DNA of 64,000 bases from contig NZ_CP072642.1 of the NCBI RefSeq assembly GCF_018304765.1, positions 417,501 through 481,500 on the forward strand, read 5' to 3'. A program made the translations under genes and the position numbers. The notes beneath the pieces were generated by a model, which ran no database searches, had not been told where the DNA came from, and was given only the letters and a program-made list of their open reading frames with translations. Positions within the stretch are counted from its first letter, which is position 1, and each line of letters begins with the position of its first letter. Origin of the DNA: Chloracidobacterium sp. N. Lineage in GTDB: Bacteria; Acidobacteriota; Blastocatellia; Chloracidobacteriales; Chloracidobacteriaceae. Positions 60,501 to 64,000 of this stretch are shown here, in pieces.

Positions 60501-61203
60501 CTTTGCCTACCTGCTCATTCCGCCGGAGACGGAACTGTCCAGTGTCGCCCGCCAGCGGCTGGCGGCCATCCGGGAGTTTTCCGACCTTGGCTCAGGCTTC
60601 CGCATTGCCGCTCTTGATTTGGAGCTGCGCGGCGCAGGGAATCTGCTCGGCGGGCAGCAGTCGGGCCACCTCGACACCATCGGGTTCGATCTCTACTGCC
60701 GGTTGCTGGACGAAACCGTGCGCGAACTCCGTGGGATGCCCATCGAGGAAGACATCCAGACCGCTATCAACCTGCGGATGGACATTCGGATACCGGAGAC
60801 CTACATCGCCGATGTCGGACAGCGGTTGCGCACCTACAAACGGATTTCCTCGGCGGCGGATGATGCGGCGCTGGAGGCGCTGGGGCAGGAACTCGATGAC
60901 CGCTACGGCCCGCGCCCGCCGCAGGTTATCGCCCTGTTCGAGTATGCGCGGCTACGGCATCGCGCTTCGGCGCTGGGTATCTTGTCGCTGGACTGGGATG
61001 GCGGTACGCTCAGTGTCAGGTTCGCCGACAAGCCACACATTGACGTTGCCGCTCTGACCCGGCTGGTGGCGGAAGTTCCCGGGGCGCGGCTGACAGGCGG
61101 GCAGATGCTCCGGTTGCCGTTGGCCGCCGCTGAACCTGCGGACGTGTTTGCGGTCATCCACAGGTGGCTGGAACGTCTCACACCGGAAGAGACACAAGGT
61201 TAG
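57517..61203 (+). CDS. mfd: Transcription-repair coupling factor Mfd
   Basis: Mfd dislodges RNA polymerase stalled at lesions and recruits UvrA. The 1228-residue protein has the UvrB-like N-terminal part, the RNA-polymerase-interacting domain with [18 protein letters not shown] near residue 560, a RecG-like helicase with [15 protein letters not shown] near 711, [10 protein letters not shown] near 814, [18 protein letters not shown] (motif VI) and the C-terminal TRCF domain. The start is a GTG overlapping the upstream stop. With the photolyase it fits a cell exposed to strong light. Confidence 0.98.
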   Translation: MKSTAAVSTATPQLVLPAPFSDLARTPEGSELLRQLRQTRPVSVVSGVTGSARALIPALLHAVTGQPVVFVVPTPQDGELLEADVRYFVRLTQRLAADSPDGVQVFPVVEGGPYCATSPHPDVLEARALCLNRLLQGESRVTLVPARALAERLAPPQALTVGRVTLEVGEEYPLDDLLKLLSGTGYVRREPVMAPGEFSLRGGILDIYSPAQDNPVRLEFWGDTLESIREFDIESQRSIARRTSCQVLPLREFATLPEGLRAWAARAREHWAEARFADELRPRLTLAERGELFDGWESLLPLAHPLTGSLFDYLGAVRFVIEEPAAVERSLEKYARQLHDQFTAANDAGELVLAPDYFLLDAEALRTALARYPRCELRALGITADRVDAGFMGELTPREPSDNGAAAAGAPWFLFPPPEDAAELALATPPMRRFHGRMSQLVTELRELRQRGVTTLFVMPSSGVAERVRDMLREYDIAVGCYPDLLTLCQALAETQRASCFVTVGSLLNGFRFPAAQLAFVVERELFDEAPSVEEVRLTPAGSPKRKVSVSSFLSDFRDLKVGDFVVHVNHGIGRFLGLQQVQVDHRTPPCEVMVLEYADQQRLSVPVERLDLVQKFSSAETSTPRLDRLGGNAWAKTKARAKRAMRDMTEELLRLYAERQLVQGAACAPDTPWQQEFEDAFPYELTRDQATALTDIKRDLESPVPMDRLLCGDVGFGKTEVAMRAAFKVVMENRQVAVLSPTTVLAFQHTKTFRERFASFPVTIEMVSRFRTAKEIADVLARTARGEVDILIGTHRLLSKDVTFKHLGLVIIDEEQRFGVAHKEKLKQLRRKVDVLTLSATPIPRTLNLAIAGLRDMSVIETPPRDRLPIHTVVAQFSENVVRSAIETELARGGQVFFVHNRVESIFTIAELIQRLAPAARIGVGHGQMGEKELEAVMMRFVNHELDVLVSTTIIENGIDIPLANTIVINHADQYGLAQLYQLRGRVGRSNRRAFAYLLIPPETELSSVARQRLAAIREFSDLGSGFRIAALDLELRGAGNLLGGQQSGHLDTIGFDLYCRLLDETVRELRGMPIEEDIQTAINLRMDIRIPETYIADVGQRLRTYKRISSAADDAALEALGQELDDRYGPRPPQVIALFEYARLRHRASALGILSLDWDGGTLSVRFADKPHIDVAALTRLVAEVPGARLTGGQMLRLPLAAAEPADVFAVIHRWLERLTPEETQG

Positions 61204-61308
61204 CCGGATGGATGAGGGGACAGGGAAGACAGCCAAGGCCGGCAGATGGAATTTCGACGCCAGCCCGACCGCTCATGGTGAAAGCTATCGCTTCGTGACG
61301 AGACGTGT

Positions 61309-62592
61309 ATGAAAGTTCTGGTGCTTGGCGGCGGCGGACGTGAATCCGCCATGGTGTGGAAAATCCTCCAGGCGGCGCGGGTGGAGAAAGTCTATTGCGT
61401 GCCGGGCAATGCCGGCATCGCCCGCATGGCTGAATGTCTTGACCTCGACCTGAAGAAGCCGGACAAGCTGGCCGCGGTGGCCAAAGACCTGGGTATTCAT
61501 CTGACCGTCTGCGGGCCGGAACAGCCGTTGGTGATGGGCGTCGCCGATGCCTTCACGCGCCTGGGACTGCGGTTCGTCGGCCCGTCGCGCGCCGCCGCCT
61601 GCCTGGAAGGAAGCAAGGTCTTTGCCAAGGAATTCATGTCCCGCCACCATATCCCGACGGCCACTTTTGCCGTCTGCGAGACGGTGGAAGAGGCCGAGGA
61701 CATTTTCGACTCCAACCTGCTCGACGGTTTTCCGGTGGTTGTCAAGGCGGATGGCCTGGCGGCCGGCAAGGGCGTTTTCATCGTGCCTGACCGGGAGCAG
61801 GCGCTGGAGGTCATCCGGGGGCTGCTTATCGAGCGCAGGCTGGGCGAGGCCGGACGGCGCATCGTTCTCGAAGAATGCCTGTCCGGGGTGGAAACGTCTT
61901 TCCTCGTGTTTACAGATGGCAAAGCCATGCTGCCCCTCGTGCCGGCGCGCGATTACAAGCGCCTCGGCGACGGCGACACCGGCCCCAACACCGGCGGGAT
62001 GGGCGCTTATTCCAGCCCGGATATGCTGGAGCCGGGACTGCAACGGAAAATCCTGCGCCACATCGTGCAGCCCACCCTGACCGGGCTACAGTCGGAGGGC
62101 ACGACCTTCAAGGGGGTGCTCTACGTCGGGCTGATGCTGACCGAACAGGGGCCCAAAGTGCTGGAATACAACGTGCGGTTGGGCGACCCGGAAGCCCAGG
62201 TCATCCTGCCGCGTCTGAAGACCCCGTTCATTGACGTGCTGACCGCCATTGCCGATGGCACCCTCGAAGGCCTCGAACTCAACTGGTCCGATGAATCGGC
62301 AGTCTGTGTCGTGTTGGCTGCGGACGGCTACCCGGAAGCGCCGGTTTGCGGGCATCCGATCACAGGTCTCGAAAAAGCTGAACTCCACCCCGGCGTGCTG
62401 CTCTTTCATGCCGGAACCAAACGCGATGAAGCGGGGCAGCTCATCACCAGCGGTGGACGGGTGATTGGCGTCACGGCCCTTGGCGACACGCTGGCGCAGG
62501 CCCGGCAGCGCGCCTACGCTGCCGCCGCCGAGATTGAGTTTGCCGGCAAGCAGTACCGGAAGGACATTGCCAGCCCCCTGCCAACACCCTGA
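61309..62592 (+). CDS. purD: Phosphoribosylamine--glycine ligase (GARS)
   Basis: PurD joins phosphoribosylamine and glycine, the second step of purine synthesis. The 427-residue ATP-grasp enzyme has LVLGGGGRESAMVWKI, GPSRAAACLEGSKVFAKEFM, VVVKADGLAAGKGVFIV, NTGGMGAYSSP, LEYNVRLGDPEAQVILPRL and a C-terminal domain. Length is standard. The ATG is followed directly by the conserved N terminus. It is 105 bases downstream of mfd and converges with the hydrolase gene. Confidence 0.97.
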   Translation: MKVLVLGGGGRESAMVWKILQAARVEKVYCVPGNAGIARMAECLDLDLKKPDKLAAVAKDLGIHLTVCGPEQPLVMGVADAFTRLGLRFVGPSRAAACLEGSKVFAKEFMSRHHIPTATFAVCETVEEAEDIFDSNLLDGFPVVVKADGLAAGKGVFIVPDREQALEVIRGLLIERRLGEAGRRIVLEECLSGVETSFLVFTDGKAMLPLVPARDYKRLGDGDTGPNTGGMGAYSSPDMLEPGLQRKILRHIVQPTLTGLQSEGTTFKGVLYVGLMLTEQGPKVLEYNVRLGDPEAQVILPRLKTPFIDVLTAIADGTLEGLELNWSDESAVCVVLAADGYPEAPVCGHPITGLEKAELHPGVLLFHAGTKRDEAGQLITSGGRVIGVTALGDTLAQARQRAYAAAAEIEFAGKQYRKDIASPLPTP

Positions 62593-62613
62593 AACGCCTG
62601 CCTGGGGGTGAAA

Positions 62614-63618
62614 CTAGCGCCCCAGGTGGCGGCGGAAGAAGTCCGGCAGCCGCACCTGGTGTTCCTCCATGGCGGCGCGGTAGCACCGGGCATGCGTGGC
62701 TCCCTCCACAAGCCACAGGTCTTTTTCCCGGGCGTTGACCAGCGCCTCGAAAATGGCCTGCGAGTGATGGGGGCGCACGAAGTCGTCGGCCAGACCGTGC
62801 ACAAGCTGCACCGGGCAGGTAATCCTGCCGGCCACGGCCAGCGGATTGACATCCGAGATCGAAAAGTTGCCCCGGTAGTTGGCGATGAGTTCAGCCACCC
62901 AGGTGGTGGGGGCTATTGCCGTGGAGGGCATGTGCAGCACGTCGGCGACATACTCGCGTGAAATTTTTTGCAGCGATGAAAACGGGCTTTCGGCCCAGAC
63001 AGCGGCAATGCGCGGGTCCCGCGCCGCCGTCTGAAGGGCAATGGCAGCGCCCATGGAAATTCCAACCAGACCGAAGTGCTGGTCCCGCAGGCGGAACTTT
63101 TTGGAAATGTGGTCAAGCGCCGCGCTGACATCGCGTACCTCGTGGTAGCCGTAGGTGACAAAGCGCCCGCCGCTGTACCCGTGGGCGCGGCCGTCGAACA
63201 AAAACACGTTGAACCCGGCGTCGTAGAGGATGACGCCAAACCGGATGAGGCTCGTCCGGTTGCCGGTCACGCCGTGCAGACCGACCACCGTGGGCCGCCA
63301 CCAGCCACGGTCCAGAAACCAGCCGGTGAGTTTCGTGCCGTCGTAGGAGGTAAACTGCGTTTCGCGGTAGGGAATGCGCCGTGCCCAGAGGTAATCGCGC
63401 AGCCGCATGCTCTCCAGGTGGCGGCGGCGCTTGGGGCGCGGGGAAACCAGCAGTACGGAAAGCGGAATGGCAATGGCCACCGAGGCAGCGACATAGCCGG
63501 CCGTGACTCCGGCCGCGACGAGTCCAAGCCGCTTCAGCCAGCGTCCCCAGGAAGAGGTGTCCTCACGCGGGGTGGCTGTGGGCTGGGTGGTGGTGGTGAC
63601 GGGATGCGGTGACGCCAT
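62614..63618 (-). CDS. Membrane-anchored alpha/beta hydrolase
   Basis: The 334-residue protein has an N-terminal membrane helix (LGLVAAGVTAGYVAASVAIA) and a hydrolase domain with VVGLHGVTGNRTS (oxyanion), FDGRAHGYSGG, the nucleophile elbow VGISMGAAIALQ, VQLVHGLADDFV with the acid Asp and GATHARCYRA with the His. It matches the family of BAAT/dienelactone-like or YqkD-type hydrolases. The substrate is unknown. Confidence 0.88.
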   Translation of the reverse strand: MASPHPVTTTTQPTATPREDTSSWGRWLKRLGLVAAGVTAGYVAASVAIAIPLSVLLVSPRPKRRRHLESMRLRDYLWARRIPYRETQFTSYDGTKLTGWFLDRGWWRPTVVGLHGVTGNRTSLIRFGVILYDAGFNVFLFDGRAHGYSGGRFVTYGYHEVRDVSAALDHISKKFRLRDQHFGLVGISMGAAIALQTAARDPRIAAVWAESPFSSLQKISREYVADVLHMPSTAIAPTTWVAELIANYRGNFSISDVNPLAVAGRITCPVQLVHGLADDFVRPHHSQAIFEALVNAREKDLWLVEGATHARCYRAAMEEHQVRLPDFFRRHLGR

Positions 63619-63826
63619 CGGTGACAGTCGTCAGGGCCCGTGAAGGTTGCCATCGGGGCCCGGAAAGAAATGGGAGCCGGGCCGCGTACGGCCTGACCTG
63701 TATTGTGGCGGCCGGGTGGGGCAGAAAACAAGCCGTCGGCTGCGGGCGTCCGGCCGGGGCGTCCGGGCCGGACAGGCACTGGTGTCCGCCCGCACGAAAA
63801 CTTCGGAACTTTCTTTCCGGGGGGCG

Positions 63827-63835
63827 TGCTATACT
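63827..63835 (+). promoter_or_regulatory. Extended -10 promoter element of the PilC-like gene
   Basis: TGCTATACT gives the extended -10 pattern (TG-n-TATACT, -10 at 63830-63835) about 45 bases before the ATG at 63881. No strong -35 is evident, which is typical for extended -10 promoters. Confidence 0.55.
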
Positions 63836-63880
63836 GGCAAGCCTGACCTGATTGGATGTTGTTGCTGACGGTTGGAAAGC

Positions 63881-64000
63881 ATGCCTGAGTTTACCTGCCG
63901 CCTGGGGACTCCCAGCGGTGACATTGTGACCCGGATCGTTGAAGCCAACGGGATTGAAGAGCTGCGAGCCCGCCTGCAAAACGAGGGGTTTCGCATTTTC
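63881..64000 (+). CDS. Type II secretion/type IV pilus inner-membrane protein (PilC/GspF family), 3' end outside the window
   Basis: Only the first 40 codons are visible: MPEFTCRLGTPSG, then VEANGIEELRARLQNEGFRI. This matches the cytoplasmic start of the PilC/GspF/TadC-related platform protein of type IV pili or type II secretion, with the family's E-A-x-x-x-x-E-L-x-x-x-L pattern. An extended -10 promoter lies upstream. The gene continues past base 64000. Confidence 0.75.
   Translation, partial: MPEFTCRLGTPSGDIVTRIVEANGIEELRARLQNEGFRIF

Noticed and set aside
62601-62626. Short hairpin between purD and the hydrolase gene
   Set aside because: Only seven pairs with no T-run; too weak to call a terminator.

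Overview
The window is GC-rich, gene-dense bacterial chromosome with both strands used. The best taxonomic clue is bchD (24477-26369), a Mg-protoporphyrin chelatase subunit, which points to a (bacterio)chlorophyll-making phototroph. hemE, a photolyase and mfd also fit a light-exposed cell, and TonB-dependent receptor, psd/pssA and heptose-adenylyltransferase genes fit a diderm envelope. Together with a TonB receptor carrying a carboxypeptidase-regulatory domain, a PilC-like protein and expanded Uma2 nucleases, this suggests a phototrophic member of the Acidobacteriota such as Chloracidobacterium. That placement is inference, because no rRNA gene is present.

Layout. 1-5.9 kb: a large protein of unknown function, yraN, purN, rhomboid, RidA and an aldo/keto reductase. 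6.0-9.05 kb: a low-GC restriction-modification island inserted in a CAU-anticodon tRNA gene and flanked by 268-bp direct repeats (5806-6073 and 8751-9018). 9.1-14.1 kb: Yip1-like membrane protein, photolyase, and a TonB receptor whose promoter carries a Fur box in its spacer. 14.1-18.7 kb: frr, pyrH, tsf, rpsB, rpsI and rplM on the minus strand. 18.8-24.3 kb: terC, yajC, tgt, SDR, UDP-glucuronate decarboxylase and a cyclic-nucleotide-binding protein. 24.5-31.5 kb: bchD, then lipA divergently, then the eno-psd-pssA-sirtuin operon behind a near-consensus promoter. 31.6-34.3 kb: a small secreted protein and about 2 kb of palindrome-rich non-coding repeats including five 171-bp tandem units. 34.3-43.6 kb: acyl-CoA ligase, M48 protease, Fur, HDAC-like deacetylase, MacB-type permease and two exported proteins, one of CsgG type. 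43.7-49.3 kb: chorismate mutase, LOG protein, livG and livF with a DNA methyltransferase gene between them, FkbM methyltransferase and a secreted protein. 49.4-53.0 kb: four near-identical tandem Uma2 nuclease genes behind hemE. 53.1-64 kb: hemE, a small protein, hslV, a SpoIIM-like protein, a ferritin, a heptose adenylyltransferase, mfd, purD, an alpha/beta hydrolase and the start of a PilC/GspF gene.

Most of the window is housekeeping: translation, purines, phospholipids, tetrapyrroles and DNA repair. The accessory signals are the tRNA-borne R-M island, the repeat field, the methyltransferase inside the liv locus, and the Uma2 array. The array combines a nearly invariant nuclease core, C-terminal heptad tails that differ in length, and a leader able to form two mutually exclusive hairpins at its first start codon.
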